Part shown: positions 37,545 through 47,833 of the stretch, one piece after another
Numbering within the stretch: position 1 is the first letter of the stretch
Layout: the number at the start of each line of letters is the position of its first letter
Source of the DNA: Marsupella aquatica
Lineage: Eukaryota; Marchantiophyta
NCBI GenBank assembly: GCA_973895155.1
Contig: OZ316898.1
Span: 11,532,001 to 11,596,000, forward strand
Direction: 5' to 3'
Length of the DNA: 64,000 nucleotides
Translations under genes and position numbers: made by a program
Notes under the pieces: model-generated
The model's database searches: none
What the model saw: only the letters and a program-made list of their open reading frames with translations
Told to the model about the DNA's origin: nothing

Positions 37545-37976
37545 TCAGGCTTGAAGCTCTCGATCAAACCTTGTCGGCCCTCCTGGTACGCTTCCGTAGG
37601 TTTTGCACAGGTTGGCTTCCCTTCTGATCACATTGCCGTTCTTATCATGCACTGAGTCCATTGCCATTCTCCTGGAGTATTCCTCAGCCTTACTCAGAAA
37701 TCCAAGAACAGAACCTACGACCAAATGCATGTCAGGGATAAGCCATAAACAAGATCAAATCCCAGGGGAAGTGTACAGGGTCACAAACGAAGCATGACAA
37801 ATCTTTAGGGGTAAAGCAAGTAACTCCTCATGAGATTTCAAACCAGGATTTTCATCCCACACAGACACTCAGCTCTTGTATATAATTGTTGCACGTTCAC
37901 TCTTGGACAGTTTAGTTACCTACGGTGAAGACTGGACAGTGGAAATGGTGAGCTTTGTCATGAACTTTACATTGCC
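37545..37976 (-). CDS. Last two exons of an unrecognised protein gene
   Basis: Two - strand exons fit each other: 37976-37920 (after an acceptor TTGCAG, before a GTAACT donor) and 37714-37545 (after GTCGTAG, ending in TGA). Their phases match (1 to 1), and the join gives FTVGSVLGFLSKAEEYSRRM followed by a hydrophilic C-terminus, GGPTRFDRELQA. The combined 74 residues have even, protein-like composition, with a basic and acidic helix and no repeats. No family was recognised. Upstream exons ending in phase 1 were searched for by eye to about 38450 and not found, so this could be a gene fragment or a gene with a distant 5' part. Confidence 0.45.
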
Positions 37977-39296
37977 CTGCAACACAAAAACAGCCCAAAG
38001 CCAGAAGAAAGGCTAACGCTATCAACCCGTCAACACATGACGCCCATATCATGCACTATGACTTTTCCATCTGTACAGACCAACAGCTCTTTTTTCTAAG
38101 ATCGTCGGTCCTCCAACTCTGTGTTCAGAAACAAAACAAAAAAGATTGTCGGGTGGGGTGGGGTGGTGGGGGGGCGGCTGGGCGAGAGGCAGATGGCTCT
38201 CGTTATTTGCATTGAGTGATGCACTCTGCAGACGATTTAGTTCGTGGATAGTGACTTTTGCCCTTGCAATTCAGCACCTACAATCTGAAGCCTCACGCAT
38301 TCACTGAATCTTTCGAGTCACAACACTGTCGAGGACCAAGCTGCTTTGCCTGTCCACAGCGACATGTCAAGGAGTGCATAGGAATCAATGAAGACGGGAA
38401 ATCAAGGATTCACCTTCTCTATCAGTATGTCTGGCTACGGTAGTCCTCTGACTGGGTTGCCGGTAGGAAGAATTGGCCAGGTAAAAGGGGGGCAAACATC
38501 CTCATCCTCGCTGGAATTTCCTCGTCTTCCTCCAAAGTTCAGATTGGATGCCCCAATCCCAGGGGTTCAGGATTTGAGACGCATTGTTTTTGGAATTTGG
38601 GGAGGAATGGAGAGAACGGATTAGAAGCCCAGATTGTCATAGTGGCATCCCAAGGGATCAACTGCAGTTAGCACCACTTTGAACATTAAATGTATGAGAG
38701 TGAACCCTGTTTTGCTCCTCCTTGGATTGCTACCAGGGAACAACTTAAACCACACCTGCCACTATAAAAGCCTCATTCCATGTCTCATTACTCACCATAA
38801 AAGGTGGAAACCTAGCATCTTTTGTGGAGTACTTGCCAAAAAAAGGTTTAGTAGTCAGCACTTTTTGTGGAGCTCAAAACCATTTCTGAACTTGTACTCT
38901 TTAGAATGAGAGCTATGGGTTACCCGTAGCCCTTTATAGGGGCAGGTGTGATTTAATGGAAAAGAGTGTTATAGATTCACATGAGCAAAGAGTAGTAGAA
39001 TTTGACAGACATTCATTCTTAGGTCTAGAGGTACAACTGCAACCATAGTTAGGCTAACTTTAATCGCAAACTTGGTCAGGTAAATTATGTTGCACCCTAT
39101 ATATAGAAGCAAGTTTTTGCATATGAGAAGCAACTCAAGCTCACTGTTACCAGACCACTTGAGAGATGGACAAAGCTTCTGTTGTGGAAACTTGATTGGC
39201 CTACAGACCTAGAAGAGTTTGTGTGTTCTGATAGCAGTAGCCTTATCTGAGATGAACCACTTATCTCTATGTCAACTATTTGTTCATTGAATATTC
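37977..39296. other. Intergenic stretch
   Basis: A GGGGTGGGGTGGTGGGGGG run lies at about 38153-38174. A short + frame at 38431-38480 (MSGYGSPLTGLPVGRIGQ) ends in a consensus CAG|GTAAAA donor and could be a first coding exon, but no partner exon was found. The remainder is non-coding. Confidence 0.35.
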
Positions 39297-39313
39297 ATGT
39301 GCATGCCATTGTG
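39297..39313. repeat. Left target-site duplication of the SINE
   Basis: The 17-bp ATGTGCATGCCATTGTG is repeated exactly at 39593-39609. Confidence 0.9.
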
Positions 39314-39592
39314 TCTTGAACGGAAATGGGGAGGAAATACTCCCCCCATCCCAATGTGACAGTTTTTCTGTAGGGAACCCCGTCGGACCCGCACCAGGAA
39401 GGAGAGAGGATTAAATAAGGGCCACAAAGTGGACGACCAGGGGCCGAGCAGATAATCAGAACTCCAATCCACTACCCACAAAACCCATCCCACCCACACA
39501 CATATACCCTCCACACCCTAGTGTGTGGGAGGGGGATTGAACCTAGGACCTCTCAGTTCAAGGCAAATCCCCTAGCCAATTGACCTAAGCCA
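39314..39592 (-). mobile_element. tRNA-derived SINE with perfect target duplication
   Basis: Read on the - strand from 39592 the element opens with TGGCTTAGGTCAATTGG, an RNA polymerase III A-box-like block. About 40 bp later comes GGTTCAATCC, a good B box, so the head derives from a tRNA. An unrelated body of about 200 bp follows. Both ends abut an identical 17-bp duplication, proving a discrete insertion by target-primed reverse transcription. There is no long A tail; the 3' end is ...CCGTTCAAGA. The - strand open frame across the body is spurious. Confidence 0.85.
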
Positions 39593-39609
39593 ATGTGCAT
39601 GCCATTGTG
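39593..39609. repeat. Right target-site duplication of the SINE
   Basis: Exact 17-bp copy of 39297-39313. Confidence 0.9.
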
Positions 39610-40119
39610 AGTCATGTCTTCGCTTAACCAAATTTGAACCTCCCTTTCAAAATGGATATCAGTTACCTTGGGCATGATATTTTTGGTCAAATTATATCTA
39701 TGACAAGAAAGGTACCAATAGGGGCTCATCTAGGCTGCTGAAATTTTTCCTTTACTCTGCTTCCTACCAGGAAAGAAGTGTTCCATGTCCCATTAGATGA
39801 CAGATTTGTGCAATTCCAATGCCAAACATATATATTTCTTTTCAGATAATAAAGCAAATTTCAAATTTATCCTAGTGTCATGGGTTAAAAAACATAGTAT
39901 ACACTGATAAGTCAGTGTTTACGTCAAGATTCTAAAAATATGGTTATGTTAACACCCTATGAAGAGGGTGTTTCTGTCTACTAATTTCTGAGAGCCCCAG
40001 CTCTAGGTGATCCCATGTCATATCAACCCTTGTGACCAGGTTTTCTGTAGCTTTCACATAACTAAAATGTTGCCACTAAGAGCTGAAATCTATCTACTAT
40101 ACCATATATAGTGAAGCTA
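39610..40119. other. Intergenic stretch, nothing recognised
   Basis: AT-rich, with no coding or repeat signal apart from its borders. Confidence 0.35.
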
Positions 40120-40400
40120 TGTGCTTTAGTTTTGCTGATAACCCTGTTACTAGCCTGCTCAAGGGTCTCACTATATAGAGGCCCCCCATCAATTGAAATA
40201 TCTACCCCCTTAAATGTAAGAAAAAATATGTTTTTTGAAACCACTATAAAGTTGGAACATTCTTGGAATATTTTGAAAATTTGATTAACAAGACCCTCAT
40301 GTTCTTACAAGACTCAAATTGGATTTAAACAACATAATGTTCTTCCACAAGAATTTCTAAGTTTTTTCTTAGAACCAATAAAACTACCATATTATTTATC
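40120..40400 (-). repeat. Dispersed repeat, copy 2
   Basis: Reverse-complement partner of 7340-7610, with the same landmarks in the same order. The - strand open frame 40244-40062 partly overlaps it, but the matching stretch at 7340 is not open in a comparable frame, so coding is unlikely. Confidence 0.55.
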
Positions 40401-40772
40401 ACAGGTGATGTGTTAATCCTATGGAAGTGAAACCCCGGAGCTAGCCTGCTTGCCCCTTCTTTGAGGGCAAATAGAGGTGATGACATTCAAGCCTGCTACC
40501 CATTCACCAATTCAGGTTCAATTAGTTTCTAGTGACTCCTCACACGCCGAGCCAGTTTCATATATTCACCCCACTCGGAATCATTGTTTTCCACCCACAC
40601 CCCAATCTGAGTTATGCCTGGAGAGTCAAGATATAGGAGACTTTACTCTAGACAGGGTCCTAAATAGTACATTCACATCAATATTGTATAGTTAGATCCT
40701 GGGGAGTAGGCACGGCATGGGTGTCTCGAGTACATGGACCCTCCTACTGGTATTGGGCTAGTTCTAATAATA

Positions 40773-41180
40773 GGGGGCCTCAAATATGTATCCATTTCTC
40801 TCTTCGCCGGACAGAGCCAGTGCCCATAATGTGCCCTACTGGTACGTGAGTTTGACCAGTGCCCAGACTTTCTGAGTTCATTTGTATTGGTTCCTGGAAC
40901 AACCAGGACCTGGTGGGGGGAAGTGGCCAGCCGGAAACCATAAATCCCGTGACACAAGTGTGGACGCTAGCCTTCTGGGAGCGGCACATGTGTTTTGGCG
41001 TCATCCATCCAAACCTTGATCCCGAATTGGGGGAAGTGGCCAGCCGAAAACCATGAAATCCCACAACACAAGTGTGGAGGCTAGCCTCTGGGCGCGGCAC
41101 AATTTTTTTGGCGTCATCCATCCAAACCTAATCCCGAACTGCGGTGAGACTGGCCCCTAATAATCATAGTTGAGACCCCC
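40773..41180 (-). mobile_element. MITE with GGGGGNCTCAAA ends, copy 2
   Basis: The ends GGGGGCCTCAAA (40773) and, on the other strand, GGGGGTCTCAAC (from 41180) are inverted repeats flanked by TA on both sides. The interior matches 20079-20503 in opposite orientation. This copy contains an internal tandem duplication: AAGTGGCCAGCCGRAAACCAT starts at 40921 and 41034 (113-bp period) and extends through TTTTGGCGTCATCCATCC twice. No coding capacity is seen. Confidence 0.65.
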
Positions 41181-41182
41181 TA

Positions 41183-42739
41183 CTAAGTCCCACCTAATGT
41201 TCTGCCCAAACCCATAGTCCTTACCGCCTCACGGTACAACGAACCTACCCAGTATGGTAATCGGTATGGGCAGCATTGCATCAGCACTGAAGGATGACGG
41301 GGACTTATCTGACAGCGTGGACAGTCACAGAATCTGCGCAGCCAGTCAGCGGAAGCCATATCGGATTTGACCGGTGATGCCGGTGCCCGGTCGCCGCGAG
41401 CACGGGCGATAAGCCGTCACCTTCGGTTCTCTGCGACGCACATCGTTTCCTCTGTTTCTTCTCTCAAACACTCTGTTTCGTCGTCCGATTCTTCCTTTCC
41501 TCTACTGGTTTCATTGATTGATTGATGATCGGGAATTTCGCGAGCACTTCCAATGGCAGGAATTCGGTGGTAGCGGAATTGCCCCGCCGGGCATGGCAAT
41601 AATGTGTTCGGTGGTGCGACGCGCTCGAAGCTCTCAGCAGCAGCAGAAGCAGGAACTCGATTTGGTGGATATCTCAATTTCGGTCGCTTGTTTCGTTTCC
41701 ATTGTTCGGCGCCGCGCCCGCGCCCCATTTTAGCGGTGTGCATTTTCCGTGAGTCTGAACGAAGAGAACGTATCGAGTGCAGAGGAGGTTCTTTGTGGTG
41801 CTCTCATTCTGGTAAGGCCTCAGAAAATCCTCATCAAGTGGATGATGTTTGTCGGTGTGTGACGGTGGCGGCTTTTCACTTCTGCTTCGGAGTCTGGGAC
41901 CGATTTTGAAATGCTTGGAAGGTGCCGTTGAGAATCACAGGTGTGGGAGGATTGAGAGAGTTAGTCAGGGAATGAATGAATGACGACCACGGCTGGCTGG
42001 CGAGTCGAGTGGAGTCGTGTTTTTTCTATAGAGGAGTGACCCTCGGATTCTCTATCTTCATACCTGCATCATCAGTGTGTGTGCGCTATGATGAAAAAAC
42101 TCCAATGAGTCGATTATTTGGTTGAGTGCGGGGAACTTAGTGAGTTTGGGAGCAGCAGCGAGCGGGAACAGGAGCTTTGCGACGAGAAAGATGGAGTTTA
42201 TTCTCCATTTATGATGTGGTTCCTGAGTCGTTTTATTTGGGACCTTTAGTAGTCGAGCAGGACTAGCTGGGGTCTTATCCTGAGACAGTCACAAAAATCC
42301 AGGGCGCAGGGTTTGAATTGAGCTCTTTTATTTTGTTCTCGCCAGTATAAGCATTTTAGGATTTGCTTAATGATCTGAATTTCCCCCTTAGTCCACAGTT
42401 CAAACTATTTACTGATATTTAAATTAAGAATGAGAAGGATGTAGTCGATTCCAGCTTTCATCACGAAGCCCCCTACCTTTCGCAATGGTGAATCAATACT
42501 CAGCTCGCGTGTTCCCTTAAGCTGTGCGGTGGACCAATCTTTGGTTCTCTGCTGCTGACATGAATCCAAGGAAGTCCGATATCCATGGCCCTTTAATGCT
42601 GCTCCTCTTCTGTTGAGCAGGCTTGTCTGACTCCGGGACTCTGGTTAATTTGTCTAACTTCTTTGAAGTTTCTGAATTCCGAAGGGAATTGCATCAGCCT
42701 GATGGTTAATGTTCTTGTATTAATTTGGTTCATGGACAG
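41183..42739 (+). promoter_or_regulatory. Upstream region and probable leader of the RBL9-like gene
   Basis: Pyrimidine-rich, leader-like sequence starts near 41430. A consensus donor TCTG|GTAAGG lies at 41811/41812. An acceptor (ATGGACAG) at 42732-42739 lies just before the coding exon, implying a 928-bp intron. If spliced so, an open frame from an ATG at 41604 joins in frame to 42745 and would add 71 residues rich in Arg, Ala and Phe. That extension could be the real transit peptide or just leader sequence. Confidence 0.45.
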
Positions 42740-42744
42740 ATTGG

Positions 42745-45700
42745 ATGAATGGCAACCTCAGGACACACTTGTTGTTACACGGTGCTCAGATGTGTTATCT
42801 GCTGGTTTGTGCTGATAATTACAGGAAAGCGTTGGACCAAATGGCGACCTCTAGAATCATCTCCAACATGCAGTCTCCTTGTGGTCTGGTAGACTCGCAA
42901 ATTTACGGTGGTTGTTTCCAACATTATGAATCTAGAATTCTCTCACATAGAAGAAGACCCCGGCAATTAGGTGACTCGTCCCGAAACACACATGGGGTAA
43001 CAGCACTTTGTTTCAGCTGTGACAAGCCGACTTTATGGTCTATCAATCTGGGACATGACCATTACTGTCGAGGAACAGGTAGGAAAACGCAATTGGGTCA
43101 CAGGAAAATTAAGATCCTTCGGAGCTTAAAGTCTAGTCCTCCTTCCGTCAGGGTGCGGTCTCACAATGCATTGAACAGCGAAACAACATCCACAACAACA
43201 GCCGCAGAGACCGGACAGGAACAACAGCAAAGCGGGAAGTCTGAGAAGATCGCTGAGAATGTTGAGCAGGAGTCGGGTACAAGTAGCGGTCTTAGTGCTC
43301 TGGATGCATATTTTAGCAAGCTTAAAGGACCTACAACAGAAGGTCCAGCATCCCCGGCAAATGCAGCCACATCAACTTCAGTGTCGGCTTTGCTTCTTCC
43401 TGTCGCAAAGCAGCAGTACAGCGCAGGTGCCAGCAGCTCAGGGTATAATTCTTCTTCAGGTTCCACCGAAGCTGCAGGGGAGGAGCTGGAAGGTCTGAAA
43501 TCGTTGGACGCCTATTTCGACAAACTTAATCCTAAGACGACGCCAGGTATGTGTACCTCGCATTTACCAGATATTTAATTGGCTGCTGATCATCGGTTAT
43601 AGTCATTGTGCATTATTGTGGTAATGTGTCGCAAACCTCAGGTTTACTTCAAAAGGGATTCACCGAATAGAAGCCAGACATTTCGAATGCCACCAACTGT
43701 TGTATGAGCTTTAAATTCCGTCAGCATTTCGGAGTTTGTCGAAAGTCACTTTTGGAGTACGAATATTACAGCTCTTGGCTTCATCTCATCAATTGAGACG
43801 GGAACTGTCTATAATATAGAGTGAACTCTTGTTGATACAGAGCCGGAGCGAGTTCAGGAAGAGGTGAAGCTAATTGAGAAAAAGCCTACAGAATTGACAG
43901 ACGAAGAAATGTTTATGAAGTCCCTGATAGAAGCCAAGGAAGATTACGAGAGATATCGATCGTCCAGGAAAGATCAAGGAAGCAGTTCAGAAACACCTGG
44001 TGACCTGAAGCTCCAGGTTACTTCGAACAGTGAGATGGACTTTCCGGATTGGGAGCTGCCGGAAGAACATTCCGGAAACTCGAATCTCATGTAAGTATTC
44101 TCACACTTTCCCAGAGCATTCTTTTTGCGAACGATCTGGGACCTTGAAAGATTCTACCTTAAAAGTATGATGATCCCTAGTAGGTGCTTTGTTCAAGTGG
44201 ACGTATTGCCTTCCCACATACTTACAATTTTTCAATTTGAATGACCTCACCAGTCGCTGGCAGAATGCTTTCTATTGTTGCAAAACTCTCGTGAAGGATT
44301 CCATTTCTGGCATTGGTTTGCCTTAAAAGATCTTTAATGATGGAAACAAATTATGGTTTTACAAGAGAGAGACCTGGGAACTCATCTCAGCCAACCCGAA
44401 AGACTTTTTTGATTATTTGTGGCGAAACTCATGTGTCATACCATCTTGGACTCCTCAGAAACGTTCTTGTCGCCATGAACATCGCCGTGTACTTATTCGG
44501 GCTGGCTAGTCCTCACGAGGCCATGGGAATAACAGATTCGACGTTACCGGTTGTGTATGGAGCTAAAGTGAACGAGCTCATGGTGGCTGGTCAATGGTGG
44601 CGGTTCATCACCCCTATGTTTCTGGTAAGACATTATTCAGCTCTGCCCGTCTGTCCCATGTAGAATTGTGGAGGAATTTGATTTGTTCCCAATCGGATGA
44701 CAATAGTCCACATACTTTCACGAACCCCTGCCCTCTTACCCCCTCGGATTCTAAATCGCAGCATCTATTTGCTTGTCCTTGCAGCACGCCAGCCTATTGC
44801 ACATTGGTCTCGGTTCTTGGGCTTTACTCTCCTTTGGGCCAGCTGTTGAGAGCGCGTATGGAACTCTAGGATTCGCTATGATCTACTTTCTTGGAGGGCT
44901 GTTTGGGGACTTGACAAGTTTCTTTCATACCACGGAATGGACTGTCGGCGGAACGGTAAGGCTCCTAGTTTTCTGTTCATGAGACTCTCTTTGATGACAA
45001 AGGCTGCTTGCGTTATTTTCATGCCGGAAGGGAAATTAGTCTTGTCGACTGTCTCTCTTCGTTGTGAAACTGGCATTTCTAATCTGAAGCTAGATGAGCT
45101 ATCTTTAGGTCGACGCTCCCCTTGGTTTAAGTTGTCCTAATTGGCTGAAAGTGGGTCTGGCAATTTTCTTTCGTCCTTCGCCAGCTGTAGCAAATGGAAT
45201 GACACACTTGCTCGCTGCAGGGTCCAATTTATGCACTGGTGGGCACGTGGATAGTCTATTTGCTGAAAAATCGAGAAATAATTGGAAAGGATATTGCTGA
45301 TGACATGATCCGGAAGGTGGTAATTTTGAGTGCCGTCAATGTCGCCCTCTGCAATTCGCTCCCCATTGATGATTGGTAAGAGAGTACTCTTGAGAGGTCT
45401 CAAGTGGGTTTTACTTGAGGATCTAATTGACAAAAGGACATGGGAACTATGTGCATGAAAGTATTCTGGGTTACTGCTCTTGAGATGTTGTAGTCTCAAT
45501 TCAGCTAGACTAGTTCATTCTTGCTTTGGGTATCATCACTCTCGTCTAACAAAATTTGACATGGGCATGCAGGACACATCTTGGGGCATTACTCATCGGC
45601 ACACTTTTTGGAATTCTTGCTAGTCCAACGATGCAGTTGAATGTGACCGTGAAAGACGCGTCTCCAGATAAGGAGGACGAAGAAGCAGAGGCCTACTTGT

Positions 45701-45840
45701 GGTTCAGTGACGGAGCAAGTCCAGCAAGGCTGACTCTAGTTTTTGGCTTGTGCGTCGGAATCTTCTTCATCCTCTACCAGCTCAGCATTAGTGGTTCAAA
45801 TGATTTTAGTCTTCTACAAGACATGGATGAGTTCTCCTGA
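42745..45840 (+). CDS. RBL9: Plastid rhomboid-like pseudoprotease, 6 exons
   Basis: Exons: 42745-43546, 43841-44090, 44459-44624, 44785-44955, 45221-45375, 45573-45840. All are GT-AG with matching phases, giving 603 residues, or 571 from the ATG at 42841, whose start MATSRIISNM looks more transit-like. The first two exons encode a long polar region holding SALDAYFSKLK and KSLDAYFDKLN. The last four encode the rhomboid membrane domain: INVLVAMNIAVYLF, then WWRFITPMFLH, then GGLFGDLTSFFH. Where active rhomboids have the catalytic GxSx loop this protein has GGTGPIYALVGTW, without the serine. The helix-4 Asn of the HxxxN motif is also absent, but HLGALLIG keeps the histidine. GTGP at this place is characteristic of plant RBL9-type plastid proteins. 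Expected role: a non-proteolytic plastid envelope protein. Confidence 0.85.
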
Positions 45841-47084
45841 TACCAACGGCAGCGGATGAATGATTGAATGTTCGTGCCCATTGAGGTATCCAGGAGGGTA
45901 CAGGATCATTGGAGCAAGGGGTAATGATTTTGTAACATAGAAAGGTGTTCGAAATAGAGTGCGGGAGTGATTACTCTCATTCACAAGGCTGCTCATTATT
46001 GATGTTCGACATCGTGGGTGAAGTAGTCCTCGGTTTAGGGTCTGCCCTGTCATGTGGTAAAACCGGTTTCCTCAAGCCATTATATTATGCTGCTCCTCAC
46101 CTAGTATGGTAGTAATAACCAGGGAGCTTAAGTAAACGACTGGCGTGAATCTGAAATAATTAGTAAGCTTGATGTGTTCTGCTTTGTGAGGGCCAACATG
46201 GGTGTGTAGCGTATTAAGGGTCACCGGGCAAAAGCGTTTAGGTGACTAAAAGTGCTTGCTGAAATTTTGACTGTGCTACAACCTCATTGTAAATACGACC
46301 TTGAAATTGCAAGGGCTCGTCGTATTTTGACTGTGCTCGTCCCATTGAAATGAAATTGCCAAATGAGATCAGAAGAGGACGGTGGACAGTAGCACTTCAT
46401 CTCAAAATGAATTGCTCGCGTCTTGGCTCAGTTTTCAACAAAGCAAGGGTTGTACCACTGATGACTATCATAAGGAATGTCCATTGTGCTCTCATTTCTC
46501 AAGCCGCTGTAACCTTTGCTGTTCTGTATTTTGTGACCGTGGAGCAGTGATCTCGCGTTCACGTTGATTGCGACTAATGATTACATTTCCTGTTGTCCAA
46601 TTGAGAGTCTTAACTTCTAGCTATCGAATGAAGCTTTGCATTCTGAAGTTTTGATGGACTACTGTTTAGGTTCCAAGTCTAGTAATCCTCTTGCGTAGGT
46701 TTTTATTTGTATTTCTATGGATGGATGGTTATGAGCCATAAATCCCACAGCATCCTGGCCAGAGATTGCAAGACTTCATCCCCTGAAGGGTTATCCAATT
46801 TGGCGCAACTTTCGGGTCCAAGCTACAATGAGCATTATGCTTCTTAATCCATGGCCGCTTAGGTGCCATGGGTTACCCTACACGTAACCCCCTAACAGCC
46901 CCTGGGTTACCAAGGGTAAACCCTCTCTGTGTGTTCTCAGAAACTGTGTTTGGGAGGAGACACAACGCCGATCAGTAAGAGAGGGATATTGAAATGTTGG
47001 AGCCAGGCTGGTCAGGATATGGCCCACACAGCCTTCACTAAAAATACCATGACTCACAAGATGGTTTACGTTACTGGGCACAGG
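45841..47084. other. 3' flank of the RBL9-like gene and intergenic DNA
   Basis: No gene is recognised. Short open frames at 46350-46567 lack domains. CCATGGGTTACCC and GGGTTACC words repeat at 46865-46915. Confidence 0.4.
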
Positions 47085-47211
47085 GGCCATTGGGAGAAGG
47101 TAAGCAGCTGCCAAGGTGTACCAAGTTGGGTGGTGGGTGAGGCCCTGGTGTCATATGTTGGCCACCCAAACATGCCACACCTTGGCAGCTACTTACCTTC
47201 TCTCAATGGCC
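47085..47211 (+). ncRNA. Long fold-back, candidate miRNA-like hairpin or tiny MITE
   Basis: The arms 47085-47119 and 47177-47211 are inverted complements at 33 of 35 positions. Weaker pairing (GTTGGGTGG with CCACCCAAA) extends the stem inward, leaving a small loop. The near-perfect duplex with two mismatches and about 127-nt total length fit a plant miRNA precursor. The arm does not match any conserved miRNA that I recognise, and a short palindromic MITE is the alternative. No target duplication is seen at the edges. Confidence 0.45.
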
Positions 47212-47395
47212 CGGAAGTGCTGTTGAACATAAGTGACATGGTCAGGCAGAGGGGTGCTGTTGGGAGTCAACTTGACAACTGAATTTCAAGGAATGTGCCA
47301 GCTGCCCAGAAGGTGATGAATTGGGTGAATTGGGTCTGGAAAGGGTGCACAATGGCACCTTTAAAATTCATCTTATGATTACGAACAAATCCTAA
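47212..47395. other. Spacer with left TAA target duplication
   Basis: No gene. The TAA at 47393-47395 is the left copy of the Tourist-like element's target duplication. Confidence 0.5.
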
Positions 47396-47830
47396 GAGCA
47401 TCTCTTACGCAGCGTGGTTGGCTAACGGGAACGGGGTTTTTCATCCCCGTTAAGCAATGTAAAAAAGACACCCCCTACAGGAGAACGGCAACGGGACCGT
47501 ATTTTTCGTTCACGGGGATTTCTCTTGCAGGAACGGGATTGTGGAGGCCAAATCCCGCTTTGCTCCATCCACGGGGTTCTTGACTGGATATAGCAGATAT
47601 GGATCGTAAGGTGGAGGAAAGTCTTTCTTCCGTGCGGGAAGGAGGTAGTCTAACATTCTGCAGTCTAACATGTGTTTTCAAGAAACCCCGTATTTAAAAA
47701 ATCCCGTATCCATTGGGGTTGGACTTTCGCACCACTCAACCCATACACCCAGTATACTAAAATTAGAGTGTCAAAATACGGGGTATTTAATGTATACAGT
47801 GAGTGAACCCCGTTACCGTAGGAGATGCTC
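47396..47830. mobile_element. Tourist-like (PIF/Harbinger) MITE
   Basis: The left end GAGCATCTCTTACG and the reverse complement of the right end GAGCATCTCCTACG match at 13 of 14 positions. TAA flanks both sides (47393-47395 and 47831-47833), which is the TWA target preference of PIF/Harbinger elements. The 435-bp interior is non-coding and rich in AACGGGG and CCCCGTT words, which pair with one another. Confidence 0.75.
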
Positions 47831-47833
47831 TAA

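Noticed and set aside
39284-39514. 76-codon - strand frame
   Set aside because: It lies inside the SINE body and crosses its boundary, so it is spurious.
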